DNA of 64,000 bases from Thiocapsa roseopersicina (lineage in GTDB: Bacteria > Pseudomonadota > Gammaproteobacteria > Chromatiales > Chromatiaceae), in NCBI RefSeq assembly GCF_900106925.1, contig NZ_FNNZ01000001.1:434001-498000 (forward strand). Direction: 5' to 3'. Each line of letters opens with the position of its first letter. The first letter of the stretch is position 1. The position numbers and the translations under genes are program-made. Positions 1 through 9,900 of this stretch are shown here, in pieces. The notes under the pieces were generated by a model. It was not told where the DNA came from. It did not search any database and saw only the letters and a list, made by a program, of their open reading frames with translations.

Positions 1-1
1 G

Positions 2-430
2 CGGGTCGACTATCTCTACCCCGAGCTCGATCCGAAAACCCGGACGTTGCGCGTGCGGTTGGTCTTCGACAATTCCGATCTGGCGCTCAAGCCGAATATG
101 TTCGCCGACGTCATCATCTACGGCGGACCCAAGCACGACGTCCTCAAGATCCCGGCCGAGGCCATGATCGTCACCGGCGAGCGCGCGACCGTGGTCAGGG
201 TCGTCGAGGAGGGGCGCTTTCAGCCGGTCGACGTCGTCGCCGGAATGGAGCGTGCGGGCGAGGTCGAGATCCTTTCCGGGCTCGCGGAGGGCGATCGAAT
301 CGTCCTCTCGGGGCAGTTCCTCATCGACTCCGAATCCAGCCTGCAGGCGAGCTTCATGCGTTTCCCCGCCGGAGACGCAGCGGGGACGGAAAGCTCCGAG
401 ACGCCCGGAGGTGCACATGCGACCCACTAG
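2..430 (+). CDS. cusB: Efflux RND periplasmic adaptor subunit, CusB-like (3' part only)
   Basis: The frame is open from base 2, so the gene begins upstream of the window; about 142 C-terminal residues are visible. They match the membrane-proximal beta-barrel end of membrane-fusion adaptors (PKTRTLRVRLVFDN, then LKPNMFADV and a VLKIPAEAMIVTGE segment). In this family the adaptor links an inner-membrane RND pump to an outer-membrane channel. The tail after about residue 120 is hydrophilic and ends in a His-containing GGAHATH. The stop lies 51 bases before the cusA-like gene on the same strand, so the two are almost certainly one operon. The metal (Cu/Ag versus another heavy metal) cannot be read from this fragment. 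Confidence 0.88.
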   Translation, partial: RVDYLYPELDPKTRTLRVRLVFDNSDLALKPNMFADVIIYGGPKHDVLKIPAEAMIVTGERATVVRVVEEGRFQPVDVVAGMERAGEVEILSGLAEGDRIVLSGQFLIDSESSLQASFMRFPAGDAAGTESSETPGGAHATH

Positions 431-481
431 CCAGCGACCGCGTTCGGATCGCCGTCAGATGGCCGCCCCCGGAACGCCGCA

Positions 482-3400
482 ATGAAACAGGTCATCCTCT
501 GGTCGCTGCGCAATCGTCTCCTGGTGCTGCTCTCGGCGATACTCCTCACGGCATGGGGCATCGCGGCACTGAAACAGACCCCGTTGGATGCCATCCCGGA
601 TCTCTCGGACGTGCAGGTGATCGTGCGCACGACCTTCCCGGGGCAATCGCCGCAGGTGGTCGAGGAGCAGGTCACCTATCCCATCACGACGACCATGCTC
701 GCCGTGCCCGGGGCTCGGGTCGTGCGTGGTTACAGCTTCTTCGGGGACAGCTTCGTCTATATCCTCTTCGAGGACGGCACGGATCTCTATTGGGCGCGCT
801 CGCGTGTCCTGGAATATCTCAATCAGGCGGCGGCCTCGCTGCCTGAGGGTGTGCAGCCGAGGCTTGGGCCGGACGCGACCGGCGTGGGCTGGGTCTTCAG
901 CTACGCGCTGGTGGATCGCAGCGGCCGGCACGACCTCTCGCAACTGCGCAGCCTGCAGGACTGGTTCCTCAAGTTCGAGTTGCAGAGCGTGCCCGGCGTC
1001 GCCGAGGTCGCGACCGTCGGCGGCATGGTGCGCGAGTATCAGATCGTGGTGGATCCGGAGAAGCTGCGCGCCTTCGGGATTCCGCTCTCGCGTGTCTCGG
1101 ATGCCGTGCGCGATGCCAATCAGGAGGCCGGCGGCTCGGTGATCGAGCGCGGCGAGGCGGAGTACATGATCCGCACCCGCGGCTATCTCACCGGCGTGGA
1201 GGACATCGAGACCATCCCGGTGGATGTGACGGAGGCCGGAACCCCGGTGCTGCTGCGCGACCTGGCGCGGGTGCAGATCGGGCCCGAGATGCGCCGAGCG
1301 GTCGCGGATCTGGACGGCGAGGGCGAGATCACCGGCGGCATCATCGTGATGCGTTACGGCGAGAATGCGCTCGCCACCATCGCCGCCGTCAAGTCGAAGC
1401 TCGACGACCTGCGGGCCGGGCTGCCCGAGGGCGTGGAGATCCTCGTGACCTACGATCGTTCCGAGCTGATCCTCGCCGCGGTGGACAACCTCAAGAGCAA
1501 ACTGATCGAGGAGCTCATCGTCGTAGCCCTGGTCTGTCTGATCTTTCTGTTCCACCTGCGCTCGGCCTTCGTGGCGATCGTCTCGCTGCCCTTGGGCATT
1601 CTCATCGCCTTCATCATCATGAATGCGCAAGGCATCAACGCCAACATCATGTCGCTCGGCGGTATCGCCATCGCGATCGGCACCATGGTGGATGCGGCCA
1701 TCGTCATGATCGAGAACGCCCACAAGCACCTGGAGCGTGCCGGGCCGAATCTGAGCCTCGAGCGGCATTGGCAGGTCATCGGCGAGGCCGCGACCGAGGT
1801 GGGCCCGGCGCTCTTCTTCTCGCTCCTGATCGTGACCGTGAGCTTCCTGCCGGTCTTCGCGCTCGAGTCTCAGGAGGGACGTCTGTTCTCGCCGCTGGCC
1901 TTCACCAAGACCTATGCCATGGCGGCCGCCGCGGGGCTTGCCGTGACCTTGGTCCCGGTGCTCATGGGGTATCTGATCCGCGGACGTATCCCGCGCGAGG
2001 ACGCCAATCCGCTGAACCGGTTTCTGATCCGGGCCTACCGGCCGTTGTTGAACGGCGTGCTGCGCCGTCCCTATCTCGTCGTCGGCCTGTCTGTCCTGAT
2101 CCTTTTCAGCACACTGATCCCGCTGGCCGGCGTGGGCGGTCTGCTGGCGCCTTTGAAATGGCCGTTCCAGGCGGTCGGTCTCGTGGTCGAGCAAGGACCT
2201 CACCGAGACGCCGAGGCGCGGATCGAAGGCTGGCAAGCCGACCTTGCGAGCGTCTGGCAAGCAACCTTCAGCGGGGTGCCGGTCCTGGGCGAGTGGCATC
2301 TGGGGCTCGGATCGGAGTTTATGCCCGAGCTCGACGAGGGCGATCTGATGTACATGCCGACGACCCTGCCCGGGATCTCGATCGGCAAGGCGGGCGAGCT
2401 GTTGCGCCAGACCGATCGCCTGATCGCGAGTCTTCCGGAGGTCGAGCGGGTCTTCGGGAAGGTCGGCCGAGCGGAAACCGCGACCGATCCGGCCCCGCTG
2501 ACCATGATCGAGACCCTGATCCAGTTCAAGCCGCGCGAGGAGTGGCGCGAGGGGATGACCCTGGATGGACTGATCGCCGAGCTGGATGCGCTGGTCGACA
2601 TCCCCGGCCTCGCCAATGCCTGGGTGATGCCCATCAAGACGCGCATCGACATGTTGGCCACCGGCATCAAGACCCCGCTCGGGGTGAAGATCTCGGGTCC
2701 GGATCTGGCCGAGATCGAGCGCATCGGCGGCGAGGTCGAGCAGGCCTTGATGCAGATCGAGGGGACCGCCTCGGCCTATTCGGAGCGGGCCGCACAGGGT
2801 CGCTACATCGAGATCCGACCGGATCGGGTGGCGGCCGCCCGCGTCGGTCTGAACATCGGGGACATCAACCGGATCGTCGCGGCCGGCTTGGGCGGCGTCA
2901 CCGTGACCCGGACGGTGGAGGGGCTGGAGCGCTATCCGGTGAGCGTGCGGTTCCCGCGCGAGCAGCGCGATGATCTGCAGAAGCTGCGCGAGCTGCCCAT
3001 CGTCACCCCGACCAGTGCTCAGATCCCGCTCGGGCAGATCGCCGAGGTGGTGGTCGTGGACGGGGCAGACATGCTGCGCAGCGAGAACGCGCGTCTCAAC
3101 GGCTGGGTCTTCGTGGATATCCGCGGACGCGATCTCGGGCGCTATATCGCCGATGCACAAGCCGTGGTGCGCGATCGGGTCGCGCTGCCGCCCGGCTACT
3201 CGATCGCCTGGTCCGGCCAGTACGAGTACATGCTGCGCGCCCAAGCCAAGCTCATGCAGGTGGTGCCGGTCGCCTTGGCACTCATCTTCCTACTGCTGTA
3301 TCTCACCTTCCGCTCGACCGCCGAGGCCCTGCTGGTGATGCTCTCGCTGCCCTTTGCGTTGGTCGGCGGCTTCTGGCTCATCTATCTGCTGGGCTACAAC

Positions 3401-3772
3401 CTGTCGGTGGCGGTTGCCGTCGGGTTTATCGCGCTGGCCGGGGTCGCTGCCGAGTTCGGCGTCATCATGCTGGTGTATCTCGACAATGCGGTGAAGCAGC
3501 GGCGCGAAGAGGGCCGGCTCCGGGACGAAGCCGACCTGCTCGGCGCGATCATCGAAGGCGCGGTCATGCGGATTCGGCCCAAGGCGATGACCGTCGCCAC
3601 CATCTTTGCCGGTCTGCTGCCGATCATCCTGGGCGCCGGGGTGGGCTCGGAGGTGATGCGACGCATCGCGGCACCCATGGTCGGCGGCATGATCACGGCA
3701 CCCTTGCTGAGCCTCTTCGTCATCCCGGCCCTCTTCCTCATCCGACACCGACAGGCGATTCGCTCCGCATAA
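482..3772 (+). CDS. cusA: Heavy-metal efflux RND permease, CusA/CzcA family
   Basis: 1096 residues; inner-membrane proton-driven pump of the HME-RND family. Family marks are the start MKQVILWSLRNRLLV, the porter-domain GDSFVYILFEDGTD, the TM4 segment MVDAAIVMIENAHKH with its acidic relay residue, LDEGDLMYMPTTLPGIS, RIDMLATGI (the Met region used for Cu/Ag in CusA) and the TM10-11 GVAAEFGVIMLVYLDN. It is longer than E. coli CusA (1047 as I recall it); most of the excess is an insert at about residues 553-607, between the periplasmic return after TM7 and LGSEFMPELDEG. It lies directly behind the adaptor gene; no outer-membrane factor or CusF follows. Cu/Ag specificity is likely but not proven. 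Confidence 0.93.
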   Translation: MKQVILWSLRNRLLVLLSAILLTAWGIAALKQTPLDAIPDLSDVQVIVRTTFPGQSPQVVEEQVTYPITTTMLAVPGARVVRGYSFFGDSFVYILFEDGTDLYWARSRVLEYLNQAAASLPEGVQPRLGPDATGVGWVFSYALVDRSGRHDLSQLRSLQDWFLKFELQSVPGVAEVATVGGMVREYQIVVDPEKLRAFGIPLSRVSDAVRDANQEAGGSVIERGEAEYMIRTRGYLTGVEDIETIPVDVTEAGTPVLLRDLARVQIGPEMRRAVADLDGEGEITGGIIVMRYGENALATIAAVKSKLDDLRAGLPEGVEILVTYDRSELILAAVDNLKSKLIEELIVVALVCLIFLFHLRSAFVAIVSLPLGILIAFIIMNAQGINANIMSLGGIAIAIGTMVDAAIVMIENAHKHLERAGPNLSLERHWQVIGEAATEVGPALFFSLLIVTVSFLPVFALESQEGRLFSPLAFTKTYAMAAAAGLAVTLVPVLMGYLIRGRIPREDANPLNRFLIRAYRPLLNGVLRRPYLVVGLSVLILFSTLIPLAGVGGLLAPLKWPFQAVGLVVEQGPHRDAEARIEGWQADLASVWQATFSGVPVLGEWHLGLGSEFMPELDEGDLMYMPTTLPGISIGKAGELLRQTDRLIASLPEVERVFGKVGRAETATDPAPLTMIETLIQFKPREEWREGMTLDGLIAELDALVDIPGLANAWVMPIKTRIDMLATGIKTPLGVKISGPDLAEIERIGGEVEQALMQIEGTASAYSERAAQGRYIEIRPDRVAAARVGLNIGDINRIVAAGLGGVTVTRTVEGLERYPVSVRFPREQRDDLQKLRELPIVTPTSAQIPLGQIAEVVVVDGADMLRSENARLNGWVFVDIRGRDLGRYIADAQAVVRDRVALPPGYSIAWSGQYEYMLRAQAKLMQVVPVALALIFLLLYLTFRSTAEALLVMLSLPFALVGGFWLIYLLGYNLSVAVAVGFIALAGVAAEFGVIMLVYLDNAVKQRREEGRLRDEADLLGAIIEGAVMRIRPKAMTVATIFAGLLPIILGAGVGSEVMRRIAAPMVGGMITAPLLSLFVIPALFLIRHRQAIRSA

Positions 3773-3963
3773 ACCGCGTCCAGAGCGACATGCGTGATTC
3801 TCATGTTGTGTCGGGCTTGAGGATTCCCCCGACCTTTTTGGGGACGCGGTTTAAAATTTAATATTTTTTAAAACCTTAAACCGCGCCAGCTCCGACAGTT
3901 GTCGGAGCTGGCGCGGCCAAGCCAATCCAAAAAACGAAGCATACCGCACCAGGCGCGGTTTAA
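3770..3963. repeat. Nested inverted repeats after cusA, upstream of lexA2
   Basis: Three inverted-repeat systems are visible in this 190-base gap. A 12-base arm at 3770-3781, overlapping the cusA stop, pairs with 3842-3853. A perfect 17-base stem at 3881-3897/3900-3916 with a 2-base loop makes a very stable hairpin. A further 12-base arm at 3876-3887 pairs with 3952-3963. The arms share the core TTTAAACCGCG or its complement, so this looks like a composite REP-type element. It may also end cusA transcription, although no clean T-run follows the strong hairpin. Confidence 0.75.
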
Positions 3964-3977
3964 CATACAAATGTATG
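3964..3977. promoter_or_regulatory. Probable LexA2 operator
   Basis: The dyad CATAC-AAAT-GTATG sits 45 bases before the lexA2 start. Its ATAC-N4-GTAT form resembles the GTAC-N4-GTGC type of operator reported for LexA2 proteins of imuAB-dnaE2 cassettes rather than the E. coli CTGT-N8-ACAG box. Autoregulation of the cassette is inferred from position. Confidence 0.6.
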
Positions 3978-4022
3978 CTATAAATCGTTCACGGGATTCC
4001 CCGACCGAGCGAGGGTGATGTG

Positions 4023-4658
4023 ATGGGTCGAACACCGACCGGACAGACGCGCGAGCAGGTGTTCCAGCTCATGCGCGAACGGCTCCTGGCCGGCCAACCG
4101 CCGACCGTGCGGGAGGTCCAGGAGGCGTTCGGTTTTCGCTCCGTGCAGACCGCGCGTGCGCATCTCGAGGCGCTGGTGTCCGAAGGTCGCCTCGACAAGC
4201 AGTCGGGTCGGTCGCGGGGCTATCGGCTCGCCGACTCGGCGGTGCTTGTGACCGGTGAAGACCGGATCGCGCCGCCGCGGTTGGTCCCCTTGCTCGGCCG
4301 CGTTGCGGCCGGCGCCTTCGGGTTGGCGGTCGAGGACCTCGAAGGCTATCTCCCGGTGCAGTCGGACCGCGTCGGCGCGAACGAGGAGCTGTTCGGCCTG
4401 CGTGTGCGCGGCGAGAGCATGCGCGACGCCGGCATCCTGCCCGGCGACATCGTCATCGTGTGGCGTCTCCCTAGCGTCGAGGACGGCGCGATCGTCGTCG
4501 CCCTGGTAGGCGAGGAGGCGACGATCAAGCGTCTGCGGCGGCGCGGCGAGCGGATCGAGCTGCATCCGGCAAACCCAGATTACGCGGTGATGACGCCGGA
4601 CCCGGATACGCTTCAGGTGTTGGGGCGGGTGATCGAGGTGCGTCGTTATCTCGATTGA
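4023..4658 (+). CDS. lexA2: LexA-family SOS repressor (LexA2 type)
   Basis: About 211 residues. An N-terminal winged helix (roughly residues 8-70, with VREVQEAFGFRSVQTARAHL) is followed by an S24 self-cleaving domain. Numbering from the GTG at 4020, the cleavage site is Ala97-Gly98 in RVAAG, the nucleophile Ser133 in GESM and the general base Lys170 in ATIKRL, so RecA-stimulated autoproteolysis should be intact. I prefer ATG 4023 because GAGGG at 4011-4015 lies 7 bases upstream; GTG 4020 is the alternative. It precedes imuA-imuB-dnaE2, the usual neighbour of a second LexA. The main cellular LexA is not in the window. Confidence 0.9.
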   Translation: MGRTPTGQTREQVFQLMRERLLAGQPPTVREVQEAFGFRSVQTARAHLEALVSEGRLDKQSGRSRGYRLADSAVLVTGEDRIAPPRLVPLLGRVAAGAFGLAVEDLEGYLPVQSDRVGANEELFGLRVRGESMRDAGILPGDIVIVWRLPSVEDGAIVVALVGEEATIKRLRRRGERIELHPANPDYAVMTPDPDTLQVLGRVIEVRRYLD

Positions 4659-4719
4659 GGGGAAGCCGGCCGTCGATTGTGCTTCCTAAGTGCAGCACGA
4701 CAGATGTGTCGAGACCGTT

Positions 4720-4793
4720 CGTTGTCGTGGTCGTGGTCGTAATCGACTATCGATAGGACTACGACCACGACCACGACCACGACCACGACAACG
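4720..4793. repeat. GTCGTG hexamer inverted repeat (long hairpin)
   Basis: A left arm at 4720-4740 made of GTCGTG units is perfectly complementary over 21 bases to 4773-4793. The right side carries two extra hexamer units (4761-4772), so the hairpin can form in several registers and the loop varies. It lies between lexA2 and imuA. It could act as a terminator or attenuator, or be a mobile REP-like element; the sequence does not decide. Confidence 0.85.
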
Positions 4794-4887
4794 AAAAATG
4801 ATCTCGGACCCTCGGAATCTCTGCACCGTTCCACTTGCGTCGGCACAACACCGGCTGCTTCCATCCATCCTTCATCCTTAAAAAGCC

Positions 4888-5520
4888 ATGTTCCCCGAGC
4901 CGAGCATTCCCATGAAGGCGGCCTTTTCGGATTTTCAGCGAGGGCTCGAGCCGAGCCGGGCGCCTGTCTCTTGGGGGCTGGCGGCCTTTCGTGGTCGCTT
5001 CGCCGAGGTCTCGGGCGGGGAGGCGACGGCGGCGCTGACGCTGACCATGGGTCTGGTGGCCGAGGCTCAGCAGTGCGACGAGCCGACGGTCTGGGTGACG
5101 GGGCGCGACAGCGGCTTTTATCCGCCGGATGTCGCGGCGGTCGGGATCGATCTGAGTGCCTTGGCGGTCGTGTGGGCCCAGGGTGCGCTCGAGGCCGCGC
5201 GGGCGGCCGACCTGCTGTTGCGCTCGGGTGCCTTCGGTCTCGTCGTGCTGGATCTGGGTCGTGAGGATGACCTGCCACTTGCCGCGCAGACACGCCTCGC
5301 CGCGCTTGCGAAGAAGCACGAGACGGCGCTCCTGTGCCTGACGCGCAAGGGGCGGGAGCGTCCGTCGTTGGGGTCGCTGATCTCGTTGCGCGCCGATGCG
5401 ACACGCACCGGACGTGCGCCGCCGCTGTTTCGCTGCGAGACGCTCATCCTCAAGGACAAGCGCCAGGGACCGGGCCGGACCTACGCGGAGCTCTGTCATG
5501 GACCGGATGGCCTGTCTTGA
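4888..5520 (+). CDS. imuA: ImuA, RecA-like/SulA-like translesion factor
   Basis: 210 residues, with the ImuA layout of a short N-terminus, an SWGLAAFRGRFAEVSGGEATA segment where RecA would have its Walker A, and a RecA-like core ending near LICLTRKG-type strands. The canonical GxxxxGKT loop is absent, as expected for ImuA. The family works with ImuB and DnaE2 in SOS-induced mutagenesis. The start at 4888 is the first ATG after the hairpin region; no strong ribosome-binding site is seen. The 3' end overlaps imuB by 23 bases, implying translational coupling. Confidence 0.88.
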   Translation: MFPEPSIPMKAAFSDFQRGLEPSRAPVSWGLAAFRGRFAEVSGGEATAALTLTMGLVAEAQQCDEPTVWVTGRDSGFYPPDVAAVGIDLSALAVVWAQGALEAARAADLLLRSGAFGLVVLDLGREDDLPLAAQTRLAALAKKHETALLCLTRKGRERPSLGSLISLRADATRTGRAPPLFRCETLILKDKRQGPGRTYAELCHGPDGLS

Positions 5521-6982
5521 TCTGCCGGCCTTCCCGCTTCAGCTCCTGCTGCGGCAGCATCCCGAGTGGCGGGGGCATCCGGTCGCCGTCGTCGACAGAG
5601 ATCAGCCGCGGGGCATCGTCTTGTGGGTCAATGCCTCCGCGCGTGCAGCACGCATCCTCTCGGGCATGTCCTTTGCTGCGGCCTTGTCGCTGAGCGGAGA
5701 CCTGCGCGCCGCCCCGGTCCCCAAGGCGCAGATCGATCGGGCCGTCGTTGCCGTCTCCCGCCGGCTGCGCGAGCACAGCCCGCATGTCGAGCCGTCCGCG
5801 GACGAGCCCGGTGTCTTCTGGCTCGATGCGTCCGGGCTCGAGCCGCTCTACGGGTCGCTCGACGCCTGGGCCGCGGGGATCGAGACGGGGCTCTCGGCGA
5901 TGGGTTTGAGCGCCGTCGTGGTCGTTGGCTTTCGCCGCTTCGCGACCTATGCGCTCGCCAAGTCTGGTCAAGGCGTGCGCATCCTGCGTGAGACGGCGCA
6001 GGAGCAGGGCGCTTTGCAGGATGTGCCCTTGGAGCGCTTGGCGATCGCGCCCGGCACGCGGGACGCGCTTGCCAAGCTCGGCGTGCACAGCCTCGGTGAA
6101 TTTCTCCGGCTGCCGTCCGAGGGCATCCGTCGGCGCTACGGGAAGGCCGCCTTCGATCTGCACCGGATGGCCTCGGGCGAGCTGAATCTCCCGCTGCAGC
6201 CCGAGCACCCGGTCGAGCCGGTGACGGCTCGACTGATCCTCGATCGGCCCGAGACCGATGTCGATCGCCTGATGGCTCTGATCGAGACGCGGCTGTCGCC
6301 GCTTCTGGATGTGCTTGCCGGACGCGGTCAGGTCCTCGAAGAGCTGCGGCTGCTGTTCCGCTTCGAGCGTCTGGGCGAGCACAAGGAACGCATCCGCCCG
6401 GCCGCACCGACCCTGGATGCCCGACAGATCCTGGAGCTGATCCGGCTGCGTCTGTCGGCGGCACGCCTGCCGGACGGTGTCGAGGAGCTGCATCTGCTGA
6501 CCCGTGCCGTCAGCCCCGAGCAGCGCCAGCTCGAGCTGCTCGCCGCCCGGCCGCGCCGCGACCTCGAGGCGGCCAATCGTGCACTGGCGCGCGTGCGGGC
6601 CGCATTCGGCGAGCAGTCGGTGGTGCAGGCGCGGCTCAGCTCGGGGCATCTGCCCGAGAACAGCTTCGCGTGGGAGCCCTTGTCCCGACTGGAGCCCGCG
6701 CGTCCGCGCACGCGTCTGCAGCGGCGTCTGGTGCGCCGTCTCTACAGGCGCCCGATCCCCTTGCCGCCGCGCCCGTGTCATGAGCCGGACGGCTGGATGC
6801 TGCACGGCTTGGAGCAGGGACCCGTGGTGCGGGTCTGGGGCCCCTATGTGGTCGCCGGCGGCTGGTGGGTGCGTGCACTGCACCGGGAGTATCACTTCGC
6901 GGAGACCCGTAAAGGCGAGCTCTTGTGGGTCTTCTACGATCGAGTGCGGCGCGGCTGGTTCGTGCATGGACGGGTGGAGTGA
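5498..6982 (+). CDS. imuB: ImuB, catalytically degenerate Y-family polymerase
   Basis: 494 residues. The start ATG 5498 lies inside imuA with GCGGAG seven bases upstream. [19 protein letters not shown] opens the Y-family palm, but where active enzymes have an Asp-Glu pair (SIDE) this protein reads [13 protein letters not shown], so the metal site is incomplete, as in other ImuB proteins. A beta-clamp-like motif RQLELL lies near residue 348. In the family ImuB is a hub that joins the clamp, ImuA and DnaE2. It ends in a 4-base GTGA overlap with dnaE2. Confidence 0.9.
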   Translation: MDRMACLDLPAFPLQLLLRQHPEWRGHPVAVVDRDQPRGIVLWVNASARAARILSGMSFAAALSLSGDLRAAPVPKAQIDRAVVAVSRRLREHSPHVEPSADEPGVFWLDASGLEPLYGSLDAWAAGIETGLSAMGLSAVVVVGFRRFATYALAKSGQGVRILRETAQEQGALQDVPLERLAIAPGTRDALAKLGVHSLGEFLRLPSEGIRRRYGKAAFDLHRMASGELNLPLQPEHPVEPVTARLILDRPETDVDRLMALIETRLSPLLDVLAGRGQVLEELRLLFRFERLGEHKERIRPAAPTLDARQILELIRLRLSAARLPDGVEELHLLTRAVSPEQRQLELLAARPRRDLEAANRALARVRAAFGEQSVVQARLSSGHLPENSFAWEPLSRLEPARPRTRLQRRLVRRLYRRPIPLPPRPCHEPDGWMLHGLEQGPVVRVWGPYVVAGGWWVRALHREYHFAETRKGELLWVFYDRVRRGWFVHGRVE

Positions 6983-9900
6983 TCCCGCTCTGGTGCAAGA
7001 GCCATTTTTCGTTTCTCGAAGGGGCGAGTCACCCCGAGGAGCTGGTGGAGACCTGCGCCGCGCTCGGGCTTGCCGGTCTGGCCTTGACGGATCGCGACGG
7101 GGTTTACGGCTTGGTCGAGGCCCATGTGAAGGCGCGCGAGCTCGGCGTGCCGCTGATCGCCGGAGCCGAGGTCTCGATCGAGGACGACTCGACCCTGATC
7201 CTGCTGGCGCAGAGCCGCGACGGCTACGCCAATCTCTGTCGGCTGCTGACCCTGGGCCGGCGCCGTTGCGCCAAGGGCGAGAGCCGGGTCGGCTGGCGCG
7301 AGGTCTACGCCCACGCCGGCGACCTGATCGCGCTCTGGGGCGGGGAGTCCGCCCTGCTCTGCGGGGAGGCCGATCCCTTCTTCATCGCACATCAGTTGCG
7401 CGAGGCATTCGACGATCGGCTCTATGCCTTGGCGGCGCGTCATCGTCGCGCGGACGAGCCGGGGCGCGAGGCGCGTTTGCGACAGCGGGCCGCGCGTTAT
7501 CGGCTGCCGATCGTCGCAGGCTACGAGGTGCTCTATCACGCCCCGAGCCGACGCGAGCTGCAGGACGTGCTGGCCTGCATCCGCCAAGGTATCCGGCTTG
7601 CCGAGGCCGGGCGCCGGATCAGGCCAAATGCCGAGCATGCGCTCAAGTCCGTTCATGCCTTCGCCAAGCTGTTCGAGGACGACCCGGGCGCCGTCGCCCG
7701 CACCCTCGAGATCGCCGAACGCTGCCGCTTCAATCTGGACGCGCTGCGGTATCGCTATCCCTCGGAGCATCTCCCGGACGGCTCGACCTCCTCGCAATGG
7801 CTGCGGCGGCTCACGCTCGAGGGCGCGCATGAGCGTTACGGGGCGACCTTGCCCGAGGCGGTCTCGGCACAGGTGGCAAAGGAGCTGGCGCTGATCGAGG
7901 AGCTGGATTACTGCGGCTATTTCCTGACCATGTGGGAGATCGTCCGGTTCTGCCGCCGCGAGCGGATCCTCTGCCAGGGCCGCGGCTCGGCGGCCAACTC
8001 CGCCGTCTGCTATTGCCTGGGGATCACCGCCGTGGATCCGGTGCGCATGGGGCTGCTGTTCGAGCGCTTCCTCTCGCGCGAGCGGGCCGAGCCGCCGGAC
8101 ATCGACCTGGATATCGAGCACGCGCGCCGCGAAGAGGTCATCCAGCACGTCTATGCCAAATACGGTCGGGATCACGCGGCGATGGTCGCCAACATCATCC
8201 GGTATCGGGTGCGCTCAGCGGTGCGCGACGTGGGCAAGGTGCTGGGTCTCTCCGAGACCTCGCTCGATCGTCTCTCGAAGCTGCTGGCGCACGCGGGCGA
8301 CGCGCTGTCGGGCGAGGTGCTGCGCCAGTCCGGTCTGGATCCCGACCAGCCGGTGCATCGGCACCTGATCCGGCTCACGACCGAGATCCTGGATGTGCCC
8401 CGTCATCTCTCGATCCACCCCGGCGGTTTCCTGCTCGGACACGAGCCGGTCTCGACCCTGGTCCCGATCGAGAACGCCGCCATGCCCGACCGGACGGTGA
8501 TCCAATGGGACAAGGACAGCCTCGAAGCCCTGGGGCTGTTCAAGGTCGACCTCCTGGCGCTCGGTGCGCTGCATCAGCTGCATCTCGGCTTCGATCTGAT
8601 GCGCAGCCATTACGGTCGCGACGAGACCATGGCGAGTATCCCCGCCGACGACGCGCCGACCTTCGAGATGATCCGCCGGGCCGACACGCTCGGCGTCTTC
8701 CAGATCGAGAGCCGTGCCCAGATGGCGATGCTCCCGCGTCTGCGGCCGCGCACCTATTACGACCTGGTGATCGAGATCAGCCTCGTGCGTCCCGGTCCCA
8801 TCACGGGCGGCATGGTGCATCCCTATCTGCGTCGCCGCGCCGGCCAAGAGCCCGTGATCTATCCTCATCCGTGCCTGGCGCCCGTGCTCGAGAAGACACT
8901 CGGCGTGCCGCTCTTCCAGGAGCAGGTGATCCGCTTGGCGATGGTGGCTGCCGACTACACCCCCGGCGAGGCCGATCAGCTGCGCCGCGACATGGCCGCT
9001 TGGCGATGCAGCGGTCGGATCGAGCGTCACCGTGCGCGATTGGTCCAGCGCATGATCGCCAAGGGCATCGACGCCGCCTTTGCCGAGCAGGTGTTCGAGC
9101 AGATCCGCGGCTTCGGCGAGTACGGATTCCCCGAGAGCCATGCGGCCAGCTTCGCCCTGATCGCCTACGCCACCGCTTGGATGAAATGCCGATTCCCCGA
9201 CGTCTTCGTCTGCGCCTTACTCAATGCCCAGCCGATGGGCTTCTACTCGCCCGCGACCATCATCGAGGACGCCAAGCGCCACGGCATCGAGGTGCGTCCG
9301 ATCGATGTGGTCCGGAGCGAGTGGGATTGCACGCTGGAGCCGGGTCAAGTCGGGACGGTAGCGGAGGCCTGTAGGGTGGACGAGCGAGAGCGAAGTCCAC
9401 TGAGTCCGGCGCCGGCGCTGGTGGACGGCGCTGCGCTTGTCCACCCTACGGGGCTTGTCCAACCTGCGGGGCTGGTCCACCCGGCGGATCGGGTCAGCGA
9501 CGTGGCCGGGTTGATGAGCGAGGCCGGGTCGGATGCGCGGCGCTACACCGTGCGCATGGGCGCGCGTTATGTGAAGGGTCTTGCCCGGGCGCAATGGGAG
9601 CAGCTGAAGGCGGCGCGGGCGGAGCGCCCCTTCGCGTCGGTCGAGGATCTGGTGCGGCGTACCGGGCTGAATGCCGGCGTGCTCTCACGCCTGGCCGAAT
9701 CGGGGGCGCTCGGGGCCTTGGAGCCGCAGCGCCGCTCGGCCCTGTGGCAGGTCGCCGGGGCCGTTCACGAGGAGGATGCGCCACTCGATCCGGGGCCCCG
9801 AGAGCGCGCCGCGGTCTTCACCGATCTCGATGCCTTCGAGGCCATTGCCTGGGATCACCGCACCAGCCTGCACAGCACGCTCGGGCATCCCTTGGCGCCC

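Noticed and set aside
455..3244. Very long open frame opposite cusA
   Set aside because: It is the complement of a convincing CusA in GC-rich DNA, with a His/Asp/Arg-rich composition typical of antisense frames and no recognisable domain.
4690..4881. Short Arg-rich frame across the hexamer repeat
   Set aside because: Its RPRPRP peptide is produced by the repeat itself; there is no start signal.
5396..5497. Longer N-terminus for ImuB
   Set aside because: The extra residues lie within imuA and have no family resemblance; ATG 5498 has a ribosome-binding site and the Y-family start.
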